Source of the DNA: an uncultured Granulosicoccaceae bacterium
Lineage (GTDB): Bacteria; Pseudomonadota; Gammaproteobacteria; Granulosicoccales; Granulosicoccaceae
Length of the DNA: 42,009 bases
Reading direction: 5' to 3'
Assembly (NCBI GenBank): GCA_937998875.1
Contig: CALLBO010000055.1
Span: forward strand, 1 to 42,009
The notes under the pieces were generated by a model. That model had not been told where the DNA came from. It did no database searches and saw only the letters and a list, made by a program, of their open reading frames with translations. This document shows, one piece after another, positions 8,836 to 16,098 of this stretch. A program made the position numbers and the translations under genes. Position 1 is the first letter of the stretch. Every line of letters starts with the position of its first letter.

Positions 8836-8962
8836 GAATAGACACACTGCTAAATTCGCTGAGGATCTGGCACGCGTATTTGGAGCTATATAGATAGACT
8901 TTCGTTCTGTTCTATTGGTCGCCTCATAAATAATGCAGGTTAAACACCTCTCTGCCGCTTAT

Positions 8963-11254
8963 TCAGGAAGCCTTAACTTCATCAACACAACGCAGTATTT
9001 CCTCTGCAGTTGCTGGCGCGTTCAATTTGGGAAATACTTTGTAGTCACCCGTTGCCGCAATGGCATCCCGAATGGCGCACCAGACTGAAAACGCCAACAT
9101 CAAAGGTGGCTCACCCACTGCCTTTGACCTTATGACCGTGGGCGCCGGATTAGGGCAATCGGCCAGTAACTCGACATTAAACTCTGCCGGTGCGTCACCG
9201 ATTGCCGGTATTTTATACGTGGCCGGGCCATCCGTTAGCAGCCTGCCTTCAGTATTCCACTTCAACTCTTCCGTGGTTAACCAACCGACGCCCTGAATAA
9301 AACCACCTTCAACCTGCCCGATATCAATCGCTTCATTAATGGAACTACCGACATCATGAATAACGTCTGTGCGCAGTAGCTTTAATTCACCGGTAAGGGT
9401 ATCAATCAAAACTTCACTCACAGCCGCGCCATTAGCGTAGTAGAGAAACGGCCTGCCTCTGGCATTTTCACGATCGTAGTAAATGTCTGGCGTTTTATAG
9501 AACCCGGTTGCAGACAACGATATTCGCGCAACCCACGCAGCCGTTGCAAGCTCCTGCCAGCTGAGTGCTTCTTCGTTGGCTATACGCACACCTTCGGCAC
9601 CAAACTCTATTTCTTGTGCTGTGCAATTATGTTCAGCCAACAAAAATTCTGTGAGGCGGCTTTTTATTTTCCGGGCCGCGAGCAACGCCGCCATACCGTT
9701 TAAATCTGAACCTGAGGATGCGGCCGTGGCCGAGGTATTGGGCACTTTATCAGTGCGTGTTGATGATATCTTAATAGACGCAAGCGGCACACCCAGCTCT
9801 GTAGAAACTACCTGTGCCACCTTGGTAAACAGGCCCTGCCCCATCTCGGTACCGCCGTGATTAAGGTGCACGGTACCGTCGGTGTATAGATGCAAAAGTG
9901 CACCAGCCTGGTTAAGGTGAGTCGCTGTAAAAGAAATACCGAACTTGACCGGTGTTAATGCAATACCCTTTTTTAAAATATGATTAGCCCGATTATATTC
10001 CCGGATCGCATCACGCCGTGATCTATAGCCGGAACTCTTTTCGAGGGAGTCAACCATACGGGGCACGGTAAAGTCGGTCACCACCTGATAATAGGGGGTG
10101 ATGTCTGTACCTTCGTCGCTGTAGAAATTTCTTTTTCGCACATCGAGCGGGTCCATTTGCAACGCAAAAGCAATTTCATCCATAACCGTTTCCGACGCTA
10201 TCATGCCTTGCGGCCCACCAAAACCTCTGAATGCTGTGTTTGATACCGTATGGGTCTTACAACGCAACCCGTCTATCAATGCGTTGGGGTAGTAATAAGC
10301 GTTGTCACAGTGAAACATTGCCCGATCAACAATAGCATCAGACAAATCCGGTGAAGAACCACAGTTGCCTGCCAGTTGATACTTAACCGCATTGATCGCA
10401 CCATCATCGGAGAAGGCAACCTCATATTCGTTTATAAACTCATGTCGTTTGCCGGTTATTATCATGTCATCACGACGCGACAACCGACAAACTGTCTTAC
10501 ACTGGTTACGCAATGCAAACAGCGCAGCAAAACAACAGCAGGCATTTGCCTGAGTTTCTTTACCTCCGAAGCCACCGCCAAGCCGCCGTGTTTCAAGCAA
10601 CACATCTTTCATTGACAAGCCAAGCACTTCGGCGACCAGCTTCTGCGCTTCTGTCGGGTTCTGATTTGAACTGACAACATGAACACCGTTATCTTCATCA
10701 GGAGTTGCTGTGGCGACCTGGCCTTCAAGATAGAAATGTTCCTGACCACCAACACGCATTTCACCGCTCAAGGTGTGTATGCCGGGAGAATTAGTCGCAT
10801 CATTTAGAGCGCCGATTGCATCGCCTCGCTGCATTCTATGTGGAGGTCGCACATAGAGTTTTTTGGCGATAGCTTCTTTCAATTCGAGCACCGGTACAGA
10901 TTTGCTGTATTCGATCCTGGCCTTGCGTATTGCTTTGCGAGCCTGTACGCGGGTGTCAGCGAGCACTGCAAATATCGCCTGACCATAAAACTCAATCTCT
11001 GTTGAGGTCAGCAACGGATCACCTTTAAACACCGGACCGATATCGACATGACCTGGAATATCGTCTGATGTAATCACATCTACAACACCATCACTTGCCA
11101 CAACATCAGACAAGTCAATACGTGTTATTTGTCCGTGAGCAATTTCGCTGCCTCCGATTGCAATGTGCCGGTAGGTCGCATCCACCGTATCATCAACATA
11201 AGGCGCTGCCCCGCAAACATGCTTTACAGCACTCTCGTGTTCACTAGTGCCCAT
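8963..11254 (-). CDS. xdhB: Xanthine dehydrogenase, molybdopterin-binding subunit
   Basis: A 763-residue protein matching the two-subunit bacterial XDH large chain. Moco-site motifs are clear: GGFGGKETQANACC, AFRGFGGPQGM, NHGGTEMGQGLFTK (Gln loop) and KAVGEPPLMLAFSV with the catalytic Glu. The N-terminus (MGTSEHESAVKHVCGAAPYVDD) is standard. With XdhA it oxidises hypoxanthine and xanthine to urate in purine catabolism. The start overlaps the xdhA stop by 11 bp, indicating translational coupling. No xdhC (Moco sulfurylation chaperone) follows; the downstream gene is convergent. Confidence 0.95.
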   Translation of the reverse strand: MGTSEHESAVKHVCGAAPYVDDTVDATYRHIAIGGSEIAHGQITRIDLSDVVASDGVVDVITSDDIPGHVDIGPVFKGDPLLTSTEIEFYGQAIFAVLADTRVQARKAIRKARIEYSKSVPVLELKEAIAKKLYVRPPHRMQRGDAIGALNDATNSPGIHTLSGEMRVGGQEHFYLEGQVATATPDEDNGVHVVSSNQNPTEAQKLVAEVLGLSMKDVLLETRRLGGGFGGKETQANACCCFAALFALRNQCKTVCRLSRRDDMIITGKRHEFINEYEVAFSDDGAINAVKYQLAGNCGSSPDLSDAIVDRAMFHCDNAYYYPNALIDGLRCKTHTVSNTAFRGFGGPQGMIASETVMDEIAFALQMDPLDVRKRNFYSDEGTDITPYYQVVTDFTVPRMVDSLEKSSGYRSRRDAIREYNRANHILKKGIALTPVKFGISFTATHLNQAGALLHLYTDGTVHLNHGGTEMGQGLFTKVAQVVSTELGVPLASIKISSTRTDKVPNTSATAASSGSDLNGMAALLAARKIKSRLTEFLLAEHNCTAQEIEFGAEGVRIANEEALSWQELATAAWVARISLSATGFYKTPDIYYDRENARGRPFLYYANGAAVSEVLIDTLTGELKLLRTDVIHDVGSSINEAIDIGQVEGGFIQGVGWLTTEELKWNTEGRLLTDGPATYKIPAIGDAPAEFNVELLADCPNPAPTVIRSKAVGEPPLMLAFSVWCAIRDAIAATGDYKVFPKLNAPATAEEILRCVDEVKAS

Positions 11255-12758
11255 GTGACTCTACCGTGGTAGCTACATCCGGCGTATAGATCTCTGCTGC
11301 CAGACGATGCAACAGATTGGCCGATACTTTACTGCGGTATTCGGCCGTTGCGCGCACATCGTCAATTGGCTGGAAATCTCGCGTCAACGCTACCACCGCA
11401 TCCAAAAGACACTGCTCATCCAGCACCCGACCGGCAAGAGTTGCCTCCAAAGCCTGTGCGCGTTTCGGTATTGCCGCCATGCCGCCAAACCCGGTAGATG
11501 CAGCAACTACCGTGTTACCGCTAAGCTGCAGATGAAAGGCAGCGCAAACCGCAGAGATATCATCATCAATACGTTTACTGACTTTATAAAATCGATTCAC
11601 AATTCGGATGCCATTATCACCGGAGGGCAACAGTGACACATCAAATGCGGCGAGTGGAATCATAAACTCGCGAATTATTTCATCCGGTTGCAACAGCGTT
11701 TCTTTATAGGATACAAAAAACTCATGCACCTTAACGGTACGCTCACCCCGAGCAGATGCCAGTACCAGCGATGCATTTAGCGCGATAAAAACCGGGGGTA
11801 AGTCTCCCACCGGAGATGCGTTAGCGAAATTACCACCAACGGTTGCCTGATTACGCACTTGCGTACCGGCAAATCGGGCAAGCAGTGGATCGAGTTCCGG
11901 ACAATAGTGCACCAAAGCATCACGAAACCCGGTAAGGCTGGTACCCGCTCCGATCCTTATTTCATCACTGGTTTGTGTGACAAACGACAACGCAGCAACA
12001 CCATCAAGCATAATGACCGACTCTAAAGAATCGAGCTGCTGGGTAACACGCAGCGCGAGATCAGTACCACCACCCAGCACTGCTGCATCCGGATGTTGTT
12101 GTTTCAACAGATAGAGTTGATCGAGTGAGACAGGTCTGAAAAATCCGCTACCCGTTTCTACACTGTTGTCTGCAATTCCGCGCAACGCTTGTATTGTATC
12201 ACCAGCATTGTGATCAAATTGATCGACGATGTCACCGCAGTTCAATAGTTTCTCTGCTGCATCAATGATGGGTCGATACCCGGTACAGCGGCACAGATTC
12301 CCACCGAGTTGCTCGTTGATATATTCTCGTGAGACTGGCACATCCTTAGCGGTCTTCATGGCTGCAAATAAAGACATAACAAATCCGGGTGTACAAAAAC
12401 CACACTGTGACGCATGGTGCTCTACTATCACCCGTTGCGAAGGATGTAGCCCGGTTACCGTATCTGAGGGTGGGTTGGTTTTCTGGGTGAGTTCGTCAAC
12501 GGTGATCAGTTGCTTACCGTGCAGCGCACCGACAAACGTAATACAACTGTTTGCACTACGATAACGAATTGTTTCATTGCCTTCCGCATCCTGCACCAAC
12601 TCACCAATAACAACCGTACAAGCACCACAATCTCCGGATGCACAGCCTTCTTTGGTGCCGCACAGCGATTGCGATTCTCGCAAATAGTCAAGCACCGTTA
12701 AGTCAGCTGGCAGCCTGGCTTCATTAATTATCTGGTTTTGATGGAGAAATTGCAGCAC
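11244..12758 (-). CDS. xdhA: Xanthine dehydrogenase, iron-sulfur/FAD subunit
   Basis: A 504-residue protein with the expected order. First is a plant-type [2Fe-2S] domain, with Cys in GCASGDCGACTV and a later Cys in SANSCITF. A helical [2Fe-2S] domain follows, with Cys pairs in SQCGFCTPG and GNLCRCTGYRP. Then comes an FAD domain (about 200-380) with LGGGTDLAL and TVGGNFANASPVGDL, and a CO-dehydrogenase flavoprotein C-terminal domain. It passes electrons from the Moco site in XdhB through the FeS clusters to FAD and NAD+. It lies 68 bp after the 83-residue gene and overlaps xdhB, so the three are probably one transcript. Confidence 0.95.
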   Translation of the reverse strand: MLQFLHQNQIINEARLPADLTVLDYLRESQSLCGTKEGCASGDCGACTVVIGELVQDAEGNETIRYRSANSCITFVGALHGKQLITVDELTQKTNPPSDTVTGLHPSQRVIVEHHASQCGFCTPGFVMSLFAAMKTAKDVPVSREYINEQLGGNLCRCTGYRPIIDAAEKLLNCGDIVDQFDHNAGDTIQALRGIADNSVETGSGFFRPVSLDQLYLLKQQHPDAAVLGGGTDLALRVTQQLDSLESVIMLDGVAALSFVTQTSDEIRIGAGTSLTGFRDALVHYCPELDPLLARFAGTQVRNQATVGGNFANASPVGDLPPVFIALNASLVLASARGERTVKVHEFFVSYKETLLQPDEIIREFMIPLAAFDVSLLPSGDNGIRIVNRFYKVSKRIDDDISAVCAAFHLQLSGNTVVAASTGFGGMAAIPKRAQALEATLAGRVLDEQCLLDAVVALTRDFQPIDDVRATAEYRSKVSANLLHRLAAEIYTPDVATTVESHGH

Positions 12759-12826
12759 ACGAGAAACCGGTTATACACTGCAATCAAGTTTAGACCCGCA
12801 ACAGATACAGAGCCACTACAAGAGCG

Positions 12827-13078
12827 TTAGCTATTGTCCTGCGGTGCCTGCTGGCGCGGTGACTCAGCTGGTTTGTCGACGCCACTGAAAACAGGGTCCG
12901 ACTCTTTCAGCCCGATATCCACCCGCAACTTCAAAGAGCTAGTCACGCTCTGTGGGTTAGTACCGGGGCTTTTACCGGCCGGGCTCATAGCGCCGGCAAG
13001 CCGGACGAGATCACGCAGTGATTCTGCACGAACAACAACCGACTGATTTTTTCCGACGATGAGATTGCCTTTGAGCAT
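12827..13078 (-). CDS. Hypothetical 83-residue protein, first gene of the xdh operon
   Basis: I do not recognise a family. The protein begins MLKGNLIVGKNQSVVVRAES, which is beta-rich and hydrophilic, and ends in a Pro/Gln/Asp-rich tail. It has no membrane segment, no Cys and no signal peptide. GGAG lies 8 nt before the ATG on the minus strand, a good ribosome site, and xdhA begins 68 bp downstream. A CRP-like palindrome sits 72-87 bp upstream. The position suggests a role linked to xanthine dehydrogenase expression or assembly, but this is inference only. Confidence 0.6.
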   Translation of the reverse strand: MLKGNLIVGKNQSVVVRAESLRDLVRLAGAMSPAGKSPGTNPQSVTSSLKLRVDIGLKESDPVFSGVDKPAESPRQQAPQDNS

Positions 13079-13149
13079 TTGAATGTCTCCGACCTTTCAG
13101 GAGACTAAATCAAAGCCCGGCAATCAAGTCACGAACAGGAATTCGGGAA

Positions 13150-13165
13150 TGTGATAAACATCACA
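13150..13165. promoter_or_regulatory. CRP/Vfr-like binding site upstream of the 83-residue gene and xdhAB
   Basis: TGTGATAAACATCACA is a perfect match to the CRP half-sites TGTGA-N6-TCACA. It lies 72-87 bp upstream of the minus-strand start at 13078, a sensible position for activation. FNR/DNR-type regulators recognise TTGAT-N4-ATCAA and would fit less well. Carbon-catabolite control of purine catabolism is a reasonable inference. Confidence 0.55.
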
Positions 13166-13235
13166 ATGGATCGAGATACAGGGTAAAACTCCGGCAAGCT
13201 GCAGCGCGTGGTGCCGGCTGGCTTATTGATGTGAC

Positions 13236-14093
13236 CTATCGCTGCGGCGACACCAGACGGCTGTATATCCAGCCCGTCGCACCGGTATCAGACATCTCGA
13301 CGCGTATCCAGTTACCGGCACGTTCGATCTCCGCCAACTCGTCGCCTCGAACAACCTGAATCAAAATGGAAAAGTTGGTACCCGGCCCGTCGCGCAGATT
13401 TACCAGTTCGGAGTCGACATACCAGATATTTCTGTCCGGGCTGGATGACTGTGCAGCAGTACCTATGACCACAGGTTGCACGGTTTGTTCGTCCAGGGTA
13501 ATCACAGTAACACTGCTATCCGGTTGCACTGTAGAAGAGGTTAAAACCACCCCATCGTCTCCGAGTGGAAACGTTTCAGCCAGATTCAGTTCGTTGTCGT
13601 TGTCGTTGTCGTTGTCGTTGACATTGTTTGTATCGTTGTCCGTTGTAACAGAGCCTAGTACCTCGATCTGTTTAACCTGTTTGACATCCTCACCGGGAGC
13701 GGTCGCATCGGCAACACGATCAGCTACGCTGTCAGTGAAATCTTCTTTATTGGTGCTGAAAACAACATAACTCCCAACTCCAAGCAAAGCCAGTACAGCG
13801 ATACCGCGCATCCAGCTGCCAATAGCACTTAAACCCTGATCTTCGTCATCAGGTCCAAGCAGCAATGTACTCCCTGAAGACCTGATTTGATCGTTATGCA
13901 GCTTTACAAAAATTAGCCCGGCGACAATCGCGATAGGCCAGATTATCACCACCGCTGCAATGCCGATCTCGGTAAAGTACAGTACTGCCAATATCAGCGT
14001 CAGGAAAACAGCCGCGGCCATGCTGCTATATACGAGCCCTATTGGGCCGAAGCATAGTGTCGCAATAAATTGGGTAGACAGGGATTTCAACAT
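13236..14093 (-). CDS. Membrane-anchored bacterial SH3 (SH3b) domain protein
   Basis: A 285-residue protein. Two long hydrophobic segments at about 10-40 and 42-64 and a third at about 95-112 place the N-terminal half in the membrane. An acidic linker follows with (ND)n at about 159-167, encoded by five exact copies of a hexanucleotide. An SH3b domain occupies about 223-282: NLRDGPGTNFSILIQVVRGDEL, then GNWIRVE and TGWIYSRLV. SH3b domains bind peptidoglycan or peptides; the topology is compatible with a periplasmic position. The specific function is unknown. The GTG/ATG choice is not in doubt: MLKSL begins with ATG. Confidence 0.75.
   Translation of the reverse strand: MLKSLSTQFIATLCFGPIGLVYSSMAAAVFLTLILAVLYFTEIGIAAVVIIWPIAIVAGLIFVKLHNDQIRSSGSTLLLGPDDEDQGLSAIGSWMRGIAVLALLGVGSYVVFSTNKEDFTDSVADRVADATAPGEDVKQVKQIEVLGSVTTDNDTNNVNDNDNDNDNELNLAETFPLGDDGVVLTSSTVQPDSSVTVITLDEQTVQPVVIGTAAQSSSPDRNIWYVDSELVNLRDGPGTNFSILIQVVRGDELAEIERAGNWIRVEMSDTGATGWIYSRLVSPQR
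13591..13620. repeat. Hexanucleotide microsatellite, 5 copies of TCGTTG
   Basis: Five exact tandem TCGTTG units inside the SH3b gene, coding for alternating Asn-Asp (with a final Glu) on the minus strand. Because the unit is 6 bp, slippage would change linker length without a frameshift. Confidence 0.9.
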
Positions 14094-14274
14094 GACAAAG
14101 CTCTAGCTGTTTGGTAAAACGCGCTTCCTGATTATGAAAACCATACTCCGCGCAGAGCTTCATCACCTTGCTACAGCGCACAATCCCGGGAAACACGAAC
14201 CTAGGTACCTGTCAAACGTTGTCGACCAATATTGGATTTCCTTTATCTGCCGTTCACGGCGACATCCAATTAAC

Positions 14275-14304
14275 TTGTTGTATTACATAAAAAACATCTA
14301 TCAT
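14275..14304 (+). promoter_or_regulatory. Candidate sigma-70 promoter for the Cys-repeat protein gene
   Basis: TTGTTG (14275-14280), an 18-bp A/T-rich spacer, then TATCAT (14299-14304). It lies about 40 bp before the ATG at 14344. It supports that start over the more upstream in-frame ATG at 14134, which would be ahead of the promoter. Confidence 0.4.
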
Positions 14305-14343
14305 GAAGATTGTTTTGGATTACCAATATCAGGAAACTACCCA

Positions 14344-15957
14344 ATGCGTTACCGATTACTGGCTGCCCTGCTTCTTTTACTGCCCCTGACCGCCAGTGCG
14401 GTTTACTTTCCCAGCGGGATAGACTGGACCAACCCGTCTCAAAGCCGGTTTGTGCAATCCCTGTATCTGAATATGCTTGGCCGGGCACCCCGATCATCAG
14501 AGACACAGAATGCGGTAGGTACCCTGCGTCGCAATGACAATCGCACAGCGCGCCTGAGACTGTTTGAATCGTTGTTGCAAACGACAGAGTATCGCGGTCT
14601 CTTCTCTGCAACAGATAATTCATGGCAGGTATATCAAGCGCCGGATTATAATTACAACAATGGCGAAGATTACATCCGCTATCTGGCTGCACGCTCAAGA
14701 CCCACAGGATTCACCAACATCCCCGGTGGCAGCAGAACGTTCTCTGAAAACATCGCTAAAAGCGTTGCCGGCTACTACGACGCCTTTTGCTATCGTGGCA
14801 CCCCGTGCATTGACAACCCCGAGCTTGCACGTGGTAAAACTGCAGACCTGCTGTTGCAGTCGCAAGTTATCAACGCGCACGCCTGCGGTGATCCTGCCAA
14901 TCTAAACAGCCAGTTCAAATGGGTAGCGATCAACGGCACTACGTATCCACAGGGCATTAACAGCGATACCGTTTGTTTTGAAGATGCGTATTTCAAAATC
15001 AATCGCCTCAGCCTGGAGCGTTATGATTGCGATGCAAACTATACCAACTGCCGCAGAAACCAATCACTGGATTTAACCGCCAGCAGATCGGGTCAGGATA
15101 ACGACGGTAATCCTGCATACTTCTTTCGCGATGGATCCCGACTGGCATTGATTCAGGTAAATCGATCAGCGCAACAGCCAATCGATACAACAAACAACAG
15201 CGTGACCATTCCACCACAAGACCCGCTACTCACCAACACGCTACCGGCGGCCAATGCCCACGCCTGTGCAGACCCGTCACAAACCAACAGCCGCTATACC
15301 TGGCAGAGCGCATCTCGAACTGCAGAATCCAAAGGCATCGGCACCACGGTTATCTGTATGGATGACTACTATTATTCGGTGCAGCGCAAGACACTGCTTC
15401 GACACAACTGCGACAACGGTTTTGTCAATTGTCGACCGGATCCTGACAACAATCTAACCGCGCAAAGCAGCAAACGTGTTAACGGTAATCCGGCACTGGT
15501 ATTTGGCAACGGCGTTACCCTTACACTGACAGCACGAAACGTTGCGCCTGCAACACCATCCGCTAACACCGGTACGCGTACAAATAACCAGAACCGCCAA
15601 CGTTCAACCGTTAATCAAAGCGGAACACAAACCAGAACACAGGCACCGACAAGTACCGCCTCACAACAAGCGTACAGCGGCGCAGACTGCGCCGATGCGA
15701 AGAAACGCCTCAGCCAGTTCAGATGGAAAAGTCAGGGGTTATCGAGCTGGCCTGATGGAATCGATGGCAGATTCATCTGCCTGAACGACTCCTACTATGA
15801 AGTAACAGCATCGAGCTTGCGCAACTACAGCTGCCAGAGGAATTATTCAAACTGCAGAGCCAACCCGGCTAAAAATGTGACCGTCTCACAAGTCAGCCAG
15901 GATGGTACCGTCTGGACACTCAACAACGGTGACCAGGTAACCCTTATAAGCAAGTAG
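14344..15957 (+). CDS. Secreted protein with DUF4214-like N-terminus and three Cys-patterned repeats
   Basis: A 537-residue protein starting at ATG 14344 (AGGA 9 nt upstream), where a Sec signal peptide begins: MRYRLLAALLLLLPLTASA. The in-frame ATG at 14134 would bury this signal behind 70 unlikely residues. Residues 35-95 (FVQSLYLNMLGRAPRSSET, then LFESLLQTTEYR) resemble DUF4214-type helical modules. Three repeats of about 95 residues follow at about 177-273, 303-398 and 445-537. Each has four Cys with identical spacing, C-x29-C-x17-C-x6-C: 181/211/229/236, 308/338/356/363 and 449/479/497/504. Disulfide bonding outside the cytoplasm is likely. A Thr/Gln/Asn-rich linker (400-445) precedes the last repeat. 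I do not recognise the repeat family and make no functional claim. Confidence 0.8.
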   Translation: MRYRLLAALLLLLPLTASAVYFPSGIDWTNPSQSRFVQSLYLNMLGRAPRSSETQNAVGTLRRNDNRTARLRLFESLLQTTEYRGLFSATDNSWQVYQAPDYNYNNGEDYIRYLAARSRPTGFTNIPGGSRTFSENIAKSVAGYYDAFCYRGTPCIDNPELARGKTADLLLQSQVINAHACGDPANLNSQFKWVAINGTTYPQGINSDTVCFEDAYFKINRLSLERYDCDANYTNCRRNQSLDLTASRSGQDNDGNPAYFFRDGSRLALIQVNRSAQQPIDTTNNSVTIPPQDPLLTNTLPAANAHACADPSQTNSRYTWQSASRTAESKGIGTTVICMDDYYYSVQRKTLLRHNCDNGFVNCRPDPDNNLTAQSSKRVNGNPALVFGNGVTLTLTARNVAPATPSANTGTRTNNQNRQRSTVNQSGTQTRTQAPTSTASQQAYSGADCADAKKRLSQFRWKSQGLSSWPDGIDGRFICLNDSYYEVTASSLRNYSCQRNYSNCRANPAKNVTVSQVSQDGTVWTLNNGDQVTLISK

Positions 15958-15998
15958 GGTCAGCTGGTAACATCCGCAGGTAATGTGCACTATCAACG

Positions 15999-16069
15999 CC
16001 GGCGCTGCCTGCGCCGGACACTAACCACCCACTCCGCTATACTGCGGAGCGCCGGAACCCTATTCCGGC
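15999..16069 (+). promoter_or_regulatory. Three consecutive stem-loops ahead of yheS
   Basis: CCGGCGC/GCGCCGG (15999-16005/16011-16017, 5-nt loop), CTCCGC/GCGGAG (16032-16037/16044-16049) and GCCGGAA/TTCCGGC (16051-16057/16063-16069) stand in a row just before the yheS start at 16099. There are no T-tracts. They could be 3'-end structures of the preceding gene or a structured leader of yheS. Confidence 0.45.
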
Positions 16070-16098
16070 TCTACCCGATAACCGCCTGCCTCAAATTT

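Noticed and set aside
14134..14343. Upstream in-frame ATG extending the Cys-repeat protein by 70 residues
   Set aside because: The signal peptide, a ribosome site and a candidate promoter all point to ATG 14344; the extension has no protein-like features.
15985..16098. 38-codon N-terminal extension of YheS
   Set aside because: It lies across three hairpins, is strongly basic and absent from the family; MLTFTNL at 16099 aligns with YheS starts.
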